A DNA stretch of 64,000 nt from the NCBI RefSeq assembly GCF_048006345.1, contig NZ_CP180351.1, positions 1-64,000 on the forward strand, written 5' to 3'. The position numbers and the translations under genes were made by a program. This document shows positions 16,693 to 25,082 of the stretch, piece by piece; within the stretch, counting starts at the first letter, position 1; each line of letters begins with the position of its first letter. The stretch comes from Marivita sp030148515. GTDB taxonomy: Bacteria > Pseudomonadota > Alphaproteobacteria > Rhodobacterales > Rhodobacteraceae. The notes under the pieces were generated by a model. It had not been told where the DNA came from, did not search any database, and saw only the letters and a list, made by a program, of their open reading frames with translations.

Positions 16693-17925
16693 ATGAAGCG
16701 CATTGTTCCCCTTGCGGATGCGCGTGACCTGCCGATCCATCGACGGCCCATCACGCTGCTGTTCCTGATGGCTATCGCCATGCCCCTGTCCTTTGCGACA
16801 TGGTCGGCGCTGCTTAATAACTTTGTGATCGAAGTGGCGCAGTTCGACGGGGCGGATATCGGCTGGTTGCACACGGTCCGCGAAATACCGGGTTTTCTGG
16901 CCGTGGGCGTGATCGCGGTGATCATGTTCATCCGCGAACAGACGCTTGCCATGATCTCGCTTGCCATGTTGGGGGTGGCCACGGCCATTACGGCCTATTT
17001 TCCCTCAATGGGGGGATTGTTGTTCGTGACGCTGATCAGTTCGATCGGATTTCACTATTATGAAACGGTGAACCAATCGCTGCAGCTTCAATGGCTGCCC
17101 AAGGACCGCGCGCCGCAGATGCTGGGGTTGTTGGTCTCAGCAGCCTCCGCAGCGACACTTATTGCCTATGGCGTGATCGTTGTGACATGGCGCGCTTACG
17201 ACCTGAGCTACAATTTCGTCTATATGGTGTCCGGCGCGTTGACGCTGATCATCGTGGCCTATTGCGTGGTGATGATGCCGCATTTCGAAGCGCCCAACCC
17301 GCAGGTCAAGAAGTTCATCCTGCGCAAACGGTACTGGCTTTATTACGCGCTGCAGTTCATGTCGGGGGCCCGCCGGCAAATCTTTGTCGTATTCGCCGCG
17401 TTCATGATGGTTGAACGGTTCGGTCTCGACGTGGATCAGATCACCAAGCTGATGCTGGTCACGCTTGTCGCGAACATGGTGCTTGCCCCAATGCTGGGAC
17501 AGGTCGTTCACCGCTTTGGCGAGCGCAACGCGATGGTTGTGGAATATGTCGGGCTGGTGATCGTTTTCGTGCTCTACGGCGGGATTTACTGGTTTGGCTG
17601 GGGCGTGATGCTGGCCACCGTGCTTTACATCGTGAACAACATTTTCTTCGCTCTTGCGTTGGCCTTGAAGACCTATTTCCAGAAGATTGCCGATCCCGGC
17701 GATATCGCCCCAACGGCCGCAGTCGCGTTCACCATCAACCACATCGCGGCTGTGTTCTTGCCGGCGGTGCTTGGCTATCTCTGGCTGATCTCACCCGGTG
17801 CGGTCTTTGCGCTGGCGGCGGGCATGGCGTGTGTGTCGTTGATGCTGGCGCTGATGATCCCGCGCCATCCGGAACCTGGAAACGAAACCGTGTTCTCGGC
17901 GCTCGTCACTGCACCGGCCGAGTGA
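16693..17925 (+). CDS. MFS transporter
   Basis: A 410-residue protein with about twelve hydrophobic helices in two halves. An N-terminal charged segment precedes helix 1 (ITLLFLMAIAMPLSFATW). The segment between the halves (PHFEAPNPQVKKFILRKRYW) is the basic inter-domain loop. It has no strong subfamily signature, so the substrate is unassigned. AAGGAAGG lies just before the ATG. The stop is 3 bp from the stop of a convergent small gene. Confidence 0.85.
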   Translation: MKRIVPLADARDLPIHRRPITLLFLMAIAMPLSFATWSALLNNFVIEVAQFDGADIGWLHTVREIPGFLAVGVIAVIMFIREQTLAMISLAMLGVATAITAYFPSMGGLLFVTLISSIGFHYYETVNQSLQLQWLPKDRAPQMLGLLVSAASAATLIAYGVIVVTWRAYDLSYNFVYMVSGALTLIIVAYCVVMMPHFEAPNPQVKKFILRKRYWLYYALQFMSGARRQIFVVFAAFMMVERFGLDVDQITKLMLVTLVANMVLAPMLGQVVHRFGERNAMVVEYVGLVIVFVLYGGIYWFGWGVMLATVLYIVNNIFFALALALKTYFQKIADPGDIAPTAAVAFTINHIAAVFLPAVLGYLWLISPGAVFALAAGMACVSLMLALMIPRHPEPGNETVFSALVTAPAE

Positions 17926-17928
17926 CCT

Positions 17929-18306
17929 TCATCGACACAACGGTGAAATATTGAAGAAGGTGATCTGTTCTTTGGTCATCTCCATTTCAATTTTTGATGC
18001 ACACCCACTGTCGGTCAACGCTGTGCCTTCAAGTATTGTTGATCCACCTGACATGCTTACGCCTGAAAACGAGATTTCGGTATAAGGCTCAACACCGTCA
18101 AAAATCGCCACGATTTTCTGAGAACTTTCTTCGGTCTGTAGGGATTGGTGAAGGAACGCTCTGGCTTGTTCATGGTTTCCGGTGCTGCTGAGCATCAGGA
18201 AATCGCGCGCGACATTGCGCGCACCCGAACTGAAATACATGATGGCGGCATAGCCGAGCACGGCAATTACGGCGACCACGCCGATGATTTTCAGAAATGT
18301 TTTCAT
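17929..18306 (-). CDS. Hypothetical membrane-anchored protein
   Basis: A 125-residue protein with an N-terminal anchor or signal (FLKIIGVVAVIAVLGYAAIMYF, about 4-25) followed by a soluble domain of about 100 residues, with a helix-rich start (NVARDFLMLSSTGNHEQARAFLHQSLQ) and a strand-rich end. This recalls small DUF4864/NTF2-like stress proteins, but I cannot place it in a named family. Two Cys residues in the C-terminal part could pair in the periplasm. It ends 3 bp from the convergent MFS gene. Confidence 0.6.
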   Translation of the reverse strand: MKTFLKIIGVVAVIAVLGYAAIMYFSSGARNVARDFLMLSSTGNHEQARAFLHQSLQTEESSQKIVAIFDGVEPYTEISFSGVSMSGGSTILEGTALTDSGCASKIEMEMTKEQITFFNISPLCR

Positions 18307-18454
18307 GATATGTTCCGAAAAATAAAATCTTGAATGGCTCCGGAGGCTAATCCGCGACGCCTGCGCCGTCCACTTTTTTGTGGTGTCGGTCTTTCCGTCT
18401 GGTCAGTGTAGGCAAAGGCTTGTAAGTCCCGCGCCAAAGCACCTGGGGATGACT

Positions 18455-19330
18455 ATGACCACCTTCACCGCCTATACCACCCTGTCCAACAAAGACTCGG
18501 CGGAAGCCTTGGGCGCTGCCTTGGAAGAGTTGAGCAACGAGCCCTATGGCGTCGGTGTGTTCGAAATCGAAGATGGCAGCGGAATGTGGGAAGTCGGCGG
18601 CTATTTTCTCGAAGCCCCTGACGAGGTGCAGCTCGCGCTCTTGGCCGCAGCGCATGGCGCAAATCCGTTTGTCGTTTCCGAACTTCCGGAAACCGATTGG
18701 GTCGCCAAGGTACGGCGGGAACTGGTTCCGGTGCATGCCGGGCGGTTTTATGTTTACGGAAGTCATGACGCCCATACCGTGCCCGAAGGTGTAGAGCCTC
18801 TCTTGATCGAGGCGGCCATGGCCTTTGGGACCGGGCATCACGGCACCACGCAAGGCTGTCTCAAGGCGCTCGACCGCCTGATCGAGGCTGGTGTGGTCTG
18901 TCACAACGTGGCCGATATCGGCTGTGGCACGGCGGTGCTTGCGATGGCGGCGGCCCGGGTTTGGCCCGAGACCGTGATTGCCAGCGATATGGATCAGGTG
19001 GCGGTAGAAGTGGCCGATGCGAACGTGGCGGCGAACGACCTCGCCGGTCGGGTGATCTGCCTTGAGGCGCTGGGCTTCGAACATCCACAATTGCACGAAG
19101 CTGCGCCGTTCGATCTGGTGTTCGCAAATATCCTCAAACAACCCTTGATCGACCTTGCACCGGACATGGCCAGCCACCTTGCTCCGGGGGGATTCGCGAT
19201 CCTTTCGGGTATTCTGAACGATCAAGGCGATGAGGTGGCAGAGGTTTATGCACGAAATGGCATCAATACCTGGCACCGCGAAGAGATTGGTGACTGGACG
19301 ACGCTGACACTGCAAAAAGCAACGTCTTAA
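18455..19330 (+). CDS. prmA: Ribosomal protein L11 methyltransferase
   Basis: A 291-residue class I methyltransferase that trimethylates ribosomal protein L11. AMAFGTGHHGTTQGCL and VADIGCGTAVLAMAAA form the SAM-binding motifs post and I, and DLVFANILKQPLIDLAP contains the N/DPP-like NIL(x)P motif of PrmA. GGGGA at 18445-18449 is correctly spaced for the ATG at 18455 (MTTFTAY); an in-frame ATG two codons upstream is the alternative. It is monocistronic as far as can be seen. Confidence 0.93.
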   Translation: MTTFTAYTTLSNKDSAEALGAALEELSNEPYGVGVFEIEDGSGMWEVGGYFLEAPDEVQLALLAAAHGANPFVVSELPETDWVAKVRRELVPVHAGRFYVYGSHDAHTVPEGVEPLLIEAAMAFGTGHHGTTQGCLKALDRLIEAGVVCHNVADIGCGTAVLAMAAARVWPETVIASDMDQVAVEVADANVAANDLAGRVICLEALGFEHPQLHEAAPFDLVFANILKQPLIDLAPDMASHLAPGGFAILSGILNDQGDEVAEVYARNGINTWHREEIGDWTTLTLQKATS

Positions 19331-19463
19331 ACGCGCCGCAATTTCCGGTTTTTGCGGAATTTCGCCGCAATTCGAGCCGATTTGCCACGTTTGCCCCATT
19401 CTTGCCACATTCCGCCCCTATCTCGGACACATCCGGTGGGGGCCGGAACAAAGGCTGCTTCAC

Positions 19464-19811
19464 ATGACCAAACAGCAGGACATGTTTGACGAACGGTACC
19501 GCCGGGTGCTCAAGCGTCATCGCCAATTGTCACGTGGCTACGTCACAAAAATCGAAAAAACCGGTGTGATCGTACACAAGCCGATCCGCCATGTCCGCGA
19601 GGCGTTTTCGTTCTCGGCTTTGCTTTTGCCGTTCGGCATTCTTTTTGTGCTCAAAGCCGCCATCGTGACTGTCTTGGGCGAAGAAGGGTATCGCCAGCAG
19701 GTCGATCTTTTGCGCGAAGGGGGCTTTGTCGAACAGATGGGCGCCGTGTTTATGCAGATCGATCCGATCACCGCGCCGCTGTCCCGCCTGCTGAGCTACA
19801 TTATCGGCTGA
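19464..19811 (+). CDS. Conserved hypothetical protein with one membrane segment
   Basis: A 115-residue protein: a charged, basic N-terminal half (DERYRRVLKRHRQLSRGYV), a hydrophobic segment at about 49-68 (FSFSALLLPFGILFVLKAAI) and an acidic/amphipathic tail. It resembles small proteins of unknown function common in Rhodobacterales. It is followed by a strong bidirectional terminator. No function can be read. Confidence 0.65.
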   Translation: MTKQQDMFDERYRRVLKRHRQLSRGYVTKIEKTGVIVHKPIRHVREAFSFSALLLPFGILFVLKAAIVTVLGEEGYRQQVDLLREGGFVEQMGAVFMQIDPITAPLSRLLSYIIG

Positions 19812-19850
19812 TCTCTCTCCGCCTTACTCTCTCTTGCTCACAAAAGAAAA

Positions 19851-19880
19851 AGCCGTGTCAGGGAGACTGACACGGCTTTT
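19851..19880. terminator. bidirectional intrinsic terminator
   Basis: AGCCGTGTCAG-GGAGA-CTGACACGGCT is an 11-bp perfect stem with a 5-nt loop, flanked by AAAAGAAAA on the left and TTTT on the right. It can stop both the gene at 19464 and the convergent DUF1127 gene. Confidence 0.9.
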
Positions 19881-19906
19881 GTCGTTCTTCGATTTTGCGG
19901 AACAAC

Positions 19907-20098
19907 TCAGAACGAGTTGATGTCGCCGCGTGTCAGACCGATGTCTTCCAGTTCGTGATCGCTGAGCTGGCTGAGCGCGGTGCGGGTCTGGCGGGAATCG
20001 TTCCACGCGGTGAACGCTGCGATCAGGGAAGCTGCAAAACCGCCGAAGCCTTTTGAGCTTGCGGCATAGGTGGGGCGGGATGTGTCAAAAGCGGCCAT
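19907..20098 (-). CDS. DUF1127-family small protein
   Basis: A 63-residue protein whose C-terminal part, LSQLSDHELEDIGLTRGDI, is the DUF1127 (YjiS-like) signature. These small, basic, arginine-rich proteins are abundant in Rhodobacterales and have been tied to RNA turnover and phosphate or carbon responses in other alphaproteobacteria; the role here is inferred. The start MAAFDTSRP at 20098 is chosen because AAGGA lies 8 nt upstream; an ATG two codons earlier is also possible. Confidence 0.85.
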   Translation of the reverse strand: MAAFDTSRPTYAASSKGFGGFAASLIAAFTAWNDSRQTRTALSQLSDHELEDIGLTRGDINSF

Positions 20099-20192
20099 GG
20101 CCATGTTCCTTGGGTAAATGGGGGAGAGTTTCTTTGTGAGCCGCATCTAGTTGCGGAAAATGGCGTCTTCAATTGCCCTTTTCGCATAGTTT

Positions 20193-20321
20193 TTATGCGA
20201 TTTGTGCATGGCTCTTGGCATGGTTTTTCTGCGCCTGCGAAAGGCGGTAAATGCGACACATTTTGCGTCGTTTTTGGGCCTCCGCATCCAGAGTTGACCT
20301 CTCGGAGTTCATTTTCGACAT
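20193..20321 (-). CDS. Candidate 42-residue basic peptide upstream of ruvC
   Basis: In the 315-bp gap between the DUF1127 gene and ruvC, a 42-codon minus-strand frame starts MSKMNSERSTLDAEAQKRRK and continues rich in Lys, Arg, His and Gln. A GAAGG lies very close to the ATG, so the ribosome site is poor. There is no recognised family. It may be chance, and no other gene is seen in this gap. Confidence 0.25.
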   Translation of the reverse strand: MSKMNSERSTLDAEAQKRRKMCRIYRLSQAQKNHAKSHAQIA

Positions 20322-20413
20322 CGGCCTTCGGTGGTCATTCCTGTTTTGAGTGCTTGGCGTTTGTTCGCGTTTCGTGCTAGCCGTGATACAAAAGCAACAA
20401 AGGCGCGAGCAGA

Positions 20414-20902
20414 ATGCGTGTTTTGGGGATTGATCCGGGTCTGCGTTTCCTTGGTTGGGGCGTGATCGAGGCCGAAGGAAGCCGTTTGCGCCATGTCGCG
20501 AACGGTGTTTGCCTGTCGGGAACGGGGGAATTGGCGATGCGCCTTTTGACCCTGCACACGGCGTTGACGGACGTTTTTCACCGATATCAGCCCGAAACTG
20601 TCGCCATCGAAAAGACCTTTGTGAACAAGGATGCCGTGGGCACGCTGAAGCTCGGGCAGGCGCGGGGTGTGGCCTTGCTGGTGCCTGCGCAGTTCGGGTT
20701 GGAGATTGGGGAGTACTCGCCAAACTCAGTCAAGAAGACCGTTGTGGGCGTTGGCCATGCAGACAAACGGCAGGTCGAACACATGGTGAAGATGCAATTG
20801 CCCGGTGCCGAAATTCACGGCTCCGACGCGGCGGACGCCTTGGCGATCGCGATTTGCCACGCGCACCACATGACGGGGCCGGGAATGAGGATGCGGGCAT
20901 GA
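20414..20902 (+). CDS. ruvC: Crossover junction endodeoxyribonuclease RuvC
   Basis: A 162-residue Holliday-junction resolvase. The catalytic acidic residues are visible in VLGIDPGLRFLGWGV (Asp7), VAIEKTF (Glu about 66) and HGSDAADALAIAICH (the C-terminal Asp pair). It cuts the junction symmetrically once RuvAB has positioned it. It overlaps ruvA by 3 bp (ATGA) and begins the plus-strand ruvCAB-tol-pal string. Confidence 0.96.
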   Translation: MRVLGIDPGLRFLGWGVIEAEGSRLRHVANGVCLSGTGELAMRLLTLHTALTDVFHRYQPETVAIEKTFVNKDAVGTLKLGQARGVALLVPAQFGLEIGEYSPNSVKKTVVGVGHADKRQVEHMVKMQLPGAEIHGSDAADALAIAICHAHHMTGPGMRMRA

Positions 20903-21567
20903 TCGGGCGGATTGCTGGGCGTATCGAATACAAAGCGGACGATCATGTGCTGATCGACGTACGCGGCGTCGGGTATATTGTTTATTGCTCAGACCGTGTG
21001 CTGTCGCAGATCGGACGGCCGGGGGAAGCGGCAGCGCTATATACGGATTTGCTGGTGCGCGAGGATATCCTCCAGCTTTTCGGCTTTCCGACGCTGGTGG
21101 AAAAGGAATGGCACAGCTTGCTGATGTCGGTGCAGGGGGTTGGCGCGAAGGCGTCGCTTGCAATCCTTGGTGCCTTGGGGCCGGACGGGGTGAGCCGCGC
21201 GATTGCGCTGGGTGACTGGAATTCCGTCAAGGCGGCCAAAGGGATCGGTCCGAAAACCGCACAGCGCGTGGTCAACGAGTTGAAGGATAAGGCGCATTCC
21301 GTCATGGCGATGGGGGGTGCGGCGTCTGTCGCGGCCAAGGCGTCGGACGAAGATGCCGTGATCGAGCCGATGTCGTCTGCGCCATCTGCGCCTGTTACGA
21401 TCCCGTCTGCATCAGCGCAGGCCGAGGCTTTGTCGGCGCTTGGCAATCTTGGATACGCCCCCGGAGAAGCGGCGAGCGCTGTAGCGCAGGCGGCGGGCGA
21501 TGCGCCTGATGCCGAAACACCGGCGCTGATCCGCGCCGCGCTGAAGCTTTTGGCACCGAAGGGATAG
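20899..21567 (+). CDS. ruvA: Holliday junction DNA helicase subunit RuvA
   Basis: A 222-residue protein with the RuvA three-domain plan: an N-terminal OB fold (MIGRIAGRIEYKADDHVLI), tandem helix-hairpin-helix motifs (LLMSVQGVGAKASLAILGAL and AAKGIGPKTAQRVVNEL) and a C-terminal RuvB-binding domain (ALSALGNLGYAPGEA) after a flexible Ala/Ser/Pro-rich linker. It binds the junction and loads RuvB. The ATG at 20899 overlaps the ruvC stop; the frame is open further upstream inside ruvC. Confidence 0.96.
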   Translation: MIGRIAGRIEYKADDHVLIDVRGVGYIVYCSDRVLSQIGRPGEAAALYTDLLVREDILQLFGFPTLVEKEWHSLLMSVQGVGAKASLAILGALGPDGVSRAIALGDWNSVKAAKGIGPKTAQRVVNELKDKAHSVMAMGGAASVAAKASDEDAVIEPMSSAPSAPVTIPSASAQAEALSALGNLGYAPGEAASAVAQAAGDAPDAETPALIRAALKLLAPKG

Positions 21568-21650
21568 GTCCATGGGCATGCTCATCGGCCTTTTCAGGCC
21601 TCTTCGCCTTCAGACTGCGACAAACGCCCAGACGGGCTTGAGGAGCGGCC

Positions 21651-22673
21651 ATGTCGACTGATCCGATCATGCGCCCTGAACCCTTGCCCGAGGATCGCGA
21701 CCGCGCCTTGCGGCCCCAAATGCTTGATGATTTCGTAGGGCAGGCTGAGGCGCGCGCCAATTTGCGCGTGTTCATCCAGTCGGCCCGGCAGCGCGGTGAG
21801 GCGATGGACCATACGCTGTTTCACGGCCCTCCCGGCCTTGGGAAAACCACGCTGGCCCAGATCATGGCCCGCGAGTTGGGCGTCGGGTTTCGTATGACCT
21901 CTGGCCCGGTTCTGGCCAAAGCGGGCGATCTTGCGGCGATCCTGACCAACCTCGAAGCGCGGGACGTTCTTTTTATCGACGAGATCCACCGGTTGAACCC
22001 GGCGGTGGAAGAGGTGCTCTATCCGGCATTGGAAGATTACGAGCTGGACCTCGTGATCGGCGAAGGACCGGCTGCCCGCACCGTGCGGATCGAATTGCAG
22101 CCCTTTACGCTGGTGGGGGCAACGACCCGTCTGGGGCTTTTGACGACGCCGCTGCGCGACCGCTTTGGGATTCCAACGCGCCTCAACTTCTATACCGAGG
22201 ACGAGCTGGATTTGATTGTTGCCCGCAACGCGGTGAAGCTTGGGGTTGAGGCGGCTCCAGAGGGTACGCGCGAGATCGCCCGCCGGTCGCGAGGGACGCC
22301 GCGGATTGCCGGGCGGTTGTTGCGCCGCGTTGTCGACTTTGCTGTCGTCGAGGGCAATGGCATCGTGACCAAGGAGCTTGCCGATGGGGCATTGACCCGA
22401 CTTGGCGTCGATGGCCTTGGCCTTGATGGTGCGGACCGACGGTATCTGCGGCTGATCGCCGAGAATTATGCCGGTGGTCCGGTTGGCATCGAGACGCTGT
22501 CGGCGGCGCTCTCGGAAAGCCGCGATGCGCTGGAAGAGGTGATTGAACCTTATCTGCTCCAGCAGGGTTTGATCCAACGCACCCCGCGCGGGCGCATGCT
22601 GGCGCAGAAAGCGTGGACACATCTGGGTATGGCGGCACCCCAGACCCCGGGACAAAGCGACCTGTTCGGGTAG
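21651..22673 (+). CDS. ruvB: Holliday junction branch-migration ATPase RuvB
   Basis: A 340-residue AAA+ motor. Walker A is GPPGLGKTTLA, Walker B VLFIDEIHRL, sensor 1 GATTRLGLL, the arginine finger lies in PLRDRFG, and the C-terminal winged helix includes LIQRTPRGR. GAGGAG precedes the ATG. It lies 83 bp after ruvA and drives branch migration of junctions held by RuvA. Confidence 0.97.
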   Translation: MSTDPIMRPEPLPEDRDRALRPQMLDDFVGQAEARANLRVFIQSARQRGEAMDHTLFHGPPGLGKTTLAQIMARELGVGFRMTSGPVLAKAGDLAAILTNLEARDVLFIDEIHRLNPAVEEVLYPALEDYELDLVIGEGPAARTVRIELQPFTLVGATTRLGLLTTPLRDRFGIPTRLNFYTEDELDLIVARNAVKLGVEAAPEGTREIARRSRGTPRIAGRLLRRVVDFAVVEGNGIVTKELADGALTRLGVDGLGLDGADRRYLRLIAENYAGGPVGIETLSAALSESRDALEEVIEPYLLQQGLIQRTPRGRMLAQKAWTHLGMAAPQTPGQSDLFG

Positions 22674-22715
22674 GCGTGACTTGCCCATGCTGGCACCCTA
22701 TGCCAGAGGTCGGAC

Positions 22716-22738
22716 TTGCGTATTTGACAAGAGAAGAA
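22716..22738 (+). repeat. copy 1 of a 23-bp extragenic repeat (see 35048)
   Basis: The 23 bases begin TTGCGTATTTG and end AGAGAAGAA. They match 35048-35070 at 22 of 23 positions (C here, A there, at position 13). The copy lies 18 bp upstream of a start codon, and its purine-rich end resembles an extended Shine-Dalgarno leader. Confidence 0.6.
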
Positions 22739-22756
22739 GCAGGGGGGCGGTGCCTC

Positions 22757-23398
22757 ATGATGGATGCAGCCGAGGTGGAGCGCTGTTTCACGCGCTCGGA
22801 CGGAAGCTACCTGTTTGCCCGCTGGGGGCGGCCAATTGCGCCCATCGTCTTTGGGGTCGAAGATGCGACCTTGGCCGTTGTCAAAGGCGCGTTGGAGGCG
22901 GTCTGCGCGATGGCTGGGCATCACATGGCGGAAACCGATCCCGAGCTTGGCACCAACGTGATGTTCTTTTTCTTCCGCGATTGGGCCGAATTGCTGGACG
23001 TGCCTGATCTGGATCGCCTGATCGACGGATTGGCCCCTTTGGTGTCCAAACTCTCACATGCAGAGGCGAACCAGTACAGGGTTTTCCGCTTCGACGAAGC
23101 GGGGGCGATCAAGGCCTGTTTCGTGTTCCTGCGCATGGATGACGTGATGTCCGCGCAGCCTGCTGAAACCCTTGCGCTGAGCCAGGTGGTGCAGTCGGTG
23201 GTGCTTTGGTCCGATGTGGCGTTCACCGACAGGTCGCCACTGGGGCAGCTGGAAGATGGGCGCGTTGTCTTGCGTCCCGAGATCGGTGCGCTGATCCGGG
23301 CGGCCTATGATCCCGTGATGCCCGCGATGGCCAAGGATGCCAGCCATGCGCTGCGGCTCGCCGCGCGGATGCAGGTGGCGCAGGGAGGGATGAGCTGA
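22757..23398 (+). CDS. Conserved hypothetical protein between ruvB and ybgC
   Basis: A 213-residue soluble protein with no motif I recognise. It is mixed alpha/beta: RWGRPIAPIVFGVEDATLAVV, then NVMFFFFRDWAELLDVPDLD, then helices ending in a Met/Ala/Gln-rich tail. The start at 22757 (MMDAAEVERC) follows AGGGGGGCGG; the frame extends upstream to 22613 inside ruvB but that part is out of character. Its stop shares one base with the ybgC start, so it belongs to the ruv-tol transcript and may serve the envelope genes or be a passenger. Confidence 0.75.
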   Translation: MMDAAEVERCFTRSDGSYLFARWGRPIAPIVFGVEDATLAVVKGALEAVCAMAGHHMAETDPELGTNVMFFFFRDWAELLDVPDLDRLIDGLAPLVSKLSHAEANQYRVFRFDEAGAIKACFVFLRMDDVMSAQPAETLALSQVVQSVVLWSDVAFTDRSPLGQLEDGRVVLRPEIGALIRAAYDPVMPAMAKDASHALRLAARMQVAQGGMS

Positions 23399-23787
23399 TG
23401 GTCCACACATTGCCGGTTCGTGTGTATTACGAGGACACTGACATGGGGGGCATCGTCTATTACGCAAATTACCTGCGCTACATCGAGCGGGCGCGGTCGG
23501 ACTGGGTGCGATCGCTTGGCGTCGATCAGAACGCGATGCGGGAAAAGGACGGTGTGGTCTTTGTCGTGCGGCGGGTCGAAGCGGATTATCTGAAACCCGC
23601 GAAATTCGACGATGAGTTGCTGGTGCGCACGGTGGTCAAGGCGGTCACAGGTGTGCGGCTGATCATGGTTCAAGAGGTCGTTCGCGGCGATGACCTCTTG
23701 TTTCATGCAGAAGTGACGGTGGTTTGCGTGGGCGAGGCGGGAGCGCCAGCGCGGCTCCCGGCGAATATCCGCCGTCAGATTCACTAG
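23398..23787 (+). CDS. ybgC: Tol-Pal-associated acyl-CoA thioesterase
   Basis: A 129-residue hotdog-fold thioesterase of the 4-hydroxybenzoyl-CoA type. VYYEDTDMGGIVYYANYLRY carries the catalytic Asp, and IERARSDWVRSLGV is the typical helix. YbgC hydrolyses short- to medium-chain acyl-CoA or acyl-ACP and is conserved at the head of tol-pal operons. The start overlaps the preceding stop by one base (TGATG). Confidence 0.93.
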   Translation: MVHTLPVRVYYEDTDMGGIVYYANYLRYIERARSDWVRSLGVDQNAMREKDGVVFVVRRVEADYLKPAKFDDELLVRTVVKAVTGVRLIMVQEVVRGDDLLFHAEVTVVCVGEAGAPARLPANIRRQIH

Positions 23788-23904
23788 CCTGCCGGAAACC
23801 GCGTGTTCTGACGCCAATGTGTTGGCGTTTCCCCTGCAATTGCGGTAATGATGCTGGTAATCAGAGCCCAACCAATTGGGGCCAACCGGCTAAAGAGCAG
23901 GCAG

Positions 23905-24600
23905 ATGGAAGCAGAAACACTTGCGCTGGCGCAGGAGATTGATTTCTCCATGTGGGGCCTTTTTGCGCGCGCCACCCTTACAGTGAAGATCGTCATGATC
24001 ATGCTGATGCTGGCATCGTTCTGGGCGTGGGCGATCATCTTTGAAAAGATTATCGCGTATCGCAAGGCACGGGCCGAAGCGGCGGAGTTTGATCGGGCCT
24101 TCTGGTCGGGTGAGCCGCTTGATGAATTGTTCGACCAGATTGGTCCGGAGCCGGATGGACGTGCGAAAAAGGTGTTCGCGGCGGGCATGACGGAATGGCG
24201 TCGGTCGCACCGGGATGATGGCGGTTTGATCGCAGGCGCGCATGCGCGGATCGACCGGTCTATGGATGTGGCAATCCAGAAAGAGGCTGAGGACTTGCAG
24301 AAAAACCTTGCGGTTCTGGCGACGGTTGGCTCGGTCGCGCCGTTCGTGGGTCTCTTCGGCACTGTCTGGGGGATCATGCATGCCTTTGTCGAGATCGCGC
24401 AGCAGCAGAACACATCGCTGGTTGTCGTGGCACCCGGTATCGCCGAGGCGCTGTTGGCCACTGGTCTAGGCCTTTTGGCGGCAATCCCGGCCGTGGTGTT
24501 CTACAACAAGCTGTCGGCGGACAGTGACCGTATCCTTGCAGGCTACGAATTTTTTGCCGATGAGTTTTCGACCATTCTCAGCCGCCAGTTGGACAGCTGA
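23905..24600 (+). CDS. tolQ: Tol-Pal inner-membrane proton channel subunit TolQ
   Basis: A 231-residue MotA/TolQ/ExbB-family protein. Three membrane segments are visible: about 30-48 (VKIVMIMLMLASFWAWAIIF), about 135-160 (VGSVAPFVGLFGTVWGIMHAF) and about 175-198. GLFGTVWGI and APGIAEALLATGLGLLAAIP are the family signatures. With TolR it uses the proton gradient to energise TolA. The ATG at 23905 (MEAETLALAQ) gives normal length; an upstream ATG at 23848 adds an unlikely tail. Confidence 0.95.
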   Translation: MEAETLALAQEIDFSMWGLFARATLTVKIVMIMLMLASFWAWAIIFEKIIAYRKARAEAAEFDRAFWSGEPLDELFDQIGPEPDGRAKKVFAAGMTEWRRSHRDDGGLIAGAHARIDRSMDVAIQKEAEDLQKNLAVLATVGSVAPFVGLFGTVWGIMHAFVEIAQQQNTSLVVVAPGIAEALLATGLGLLAAIPAVVFYNKLSADSDRILAGYEFFADEFSTILSRQLDS

Positions 24601-24603
24601 GCG

Positions 24604-25074
24604 ATGGGGGGTGGCGTCGTCAAATCGGGCGGAGGCGGCGGGCGCAGGCGGCGCAAGAGCCGCGCTATGCCGATGTCGGAAATCAACGTCACGCCCTTTG
24701 TCGACGTGATGATGGTGCTCTTGATCATCTTCATGGTGGCGGCCCCGTTGTTGACCGTCGGTGTTCCGGTCGAGTTGCCCAAGACCGCGGCCTCGGCCCT
24801 GCCGTCCGAAACCGAAGAGCCGTTGACGGTGACCATCTCTGCCGACGGGATCGTGTCGATCCAGAATACGGAAGTGCCGCGTGAAGACCTTGTCCCGCGA
24901 CTGCGGGCGATTGCTGCCGAACGGGCGGATGACCGCGTCTTCTTGCGGGCCGATGGCACCGTCACATATGAAGTGGTTGCCCAGATCATGGGCGCGCTGA
25001 ACGCTGGTGGTTTCAGTTCGATTGGGCTGGTGACCGATATCGGGGGTCCGGCGCTTGACGGGTCGGATGGCTGA
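24604..25074 (+). CDS. tolR: Tol-Pal inner-membrane subunit TolR
   Basis: A 156-residue ExbD/TolR-family protein. A Gly/Arg-rich cytoplasmic start is followed by PMSEINVTPFVDVMMVLLII, the signature with the proton-accepting Asp in the single membrane helix, then a periplasmic domain. It starts 3 bp after tolQ and forms the TolQ5R2-type motor. Confidence 0.95.
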   Translation: MGGGVVKSGGGGGRRRRKSRAMPMSEINVTPFVDVMMVLLIIFMVAAPLLTVGVPVELPKTAASALPSETEEPLTVTISADGIVSIQNTEVPREDLVPRLRAIAAERADDRVFLRADGTVTYEVVAQIMGALNAGGFSSIGLVTDIGGPALDGSDG

Positions 25075-25082
25075 GGCGCGCA

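Noticed and set aside
19331..19463. Possible hairpins and TTGCCAC repeats between prmA and the next gene
   Set aside because: CCGCAA/TTGCGG and two TTGCCAC copies are present, but stems are short, spacing is irregular and no T-run follows, so I do not call a terminator or operator.
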